Assembly (NCBI GenBank): GCA_963920765.1
Contig: OY987252.1
Coordinates: 5,999,966 to 6,063,965, forward strand
DNA length: 64,000 nt
Direction of reading: 5' to 3'
Origin: Ulota crispa
Lineage: Eukaryota > Streptophyta > Bryopsida > Orthotrichales > Orthotrichaceae
Shown: positions 63,764 through 64,000 of the stretch, piece after piece
Layout: the number at the start of each line of letters is the position of its first letter
Numbering within the stretch: the stretch's first letter is position 1
Position numbers and translations under genes: made by a program
The notes under the pieces: model-generated
Told to the model about the DNA's origin: nothing
Databases searched by the model: none
What the model saw: only the letters and a program-made list of their open reading frames with translations

Positions 63764-64000
63764 GAGTTGATGACGTCATGACAAAGAGCGTTGCAGGTAA
63801 CCTTGATAGAGCGACTGTTATTGCCAATTGTGATATCCCATAGCAAGGGTAGGTTTGAAGTAAGACCACACCAAACATTCTTTCCGTGTAGAATAGGGTG
63901 ACGCACCCTTAGGTGAAGGAGGCAGTCGCTATGGGTAACTAGGTGAGATAATTGTCACCATTATACAGTGCATTTAAAGTGGAATGTTGTTTGGGAGTTT

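Larger units (their letters stand above)
50391..64000. mobile_element. Probable CACTA (En/Spm) transposon, right end beyond window
   Basis: CAGTAGTAGAAAGGTGCGTT at 50,391 resembles the CACTAGTAGAAA-type terminus of plant CACTA elements with one change (CAGTA). Just inside, CGTTACAATTTGCGTCAATG (from about 50,408) faces an imperfect inverted copy ending near 50,460, as expected of subterminal transposase-binding repeats. Further inside lie a Tnp2-type transposase on the - strand and a Ptta/En/Spm-like second gene on the + strand, diverging from each other. The matching right terminus is not in the window. Element boundaries are therefore inferred. Gene content is more certain than the ends. 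Confidence 0.5.

Overview
This is nuclear DNA from a land plant. One intact host gene is clear: a plant-type p300/CBP histone acetyltransferase (HAC family) on the + strand at 10,048-20,719. Its 18 coding exons could be placed base by base, and all splice phases agree. The N-terminus diverges from the form shared by seed plants and the flanks are AT-rich and full of transposons, so a seed-free plant (bryophyte, lycophyte or fern) is my best guess. A conifer is not excluded.

Layout: 1 to about 4.1 kb holds a broken LTR-retrotransposon fossil on the - strand. It has gag, zinc-knuckle and aspartic-protease remnants and, unusually, a cytosine-5 DNA methyltransferase domain. From 4.1 to 10 kb there is no firm gene, but there are two short tandem repeats (22-bp and 16-bp units). 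The HAC gene fills 10-20.7 kb. From 20.7 to 38 kb lies an AT-rich graveyard of DNA transposons: two decayed Tc1-like transposases, small inverted-repeat elements, three long fold-back palindromes (603-904 bp) and a heptapeptide-coding tandem repeat. From 38 to 44.6 kb, two clusters of unrecognised - strand coding segments occur, the second interspersed with a repeated 18-20 bp palindrome. Copies of a roughly 315-bp TA-flanked MITE lie at 22.2, 46.2 and 46.7 kb. From about 50.4 kb to the window end there is probably one large CACTA (En/Spm) transposon. Its Tnp2-type transposase is on the - strand (about 52.0-56.6 kb), and a divergent second gene resembling plant Ptta/En/Spm accessory proteins is on the + strand (about 59.8-63.8 kb).

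The HAC protein is expected to work in the nucleus as a coactivator that acetylates histones. The rest of the window is mobile DNA in several states of decay. The most unusual items are the methyltransferase carried by the retroelement fossil, the array of dispersed TTAACTCAA/TTGAGTTAA palindromes, and the long near-perfect hairpins that could make double-stranded RNA if transcribed. All family assignments come from reading motifs by eye; no database search was run.
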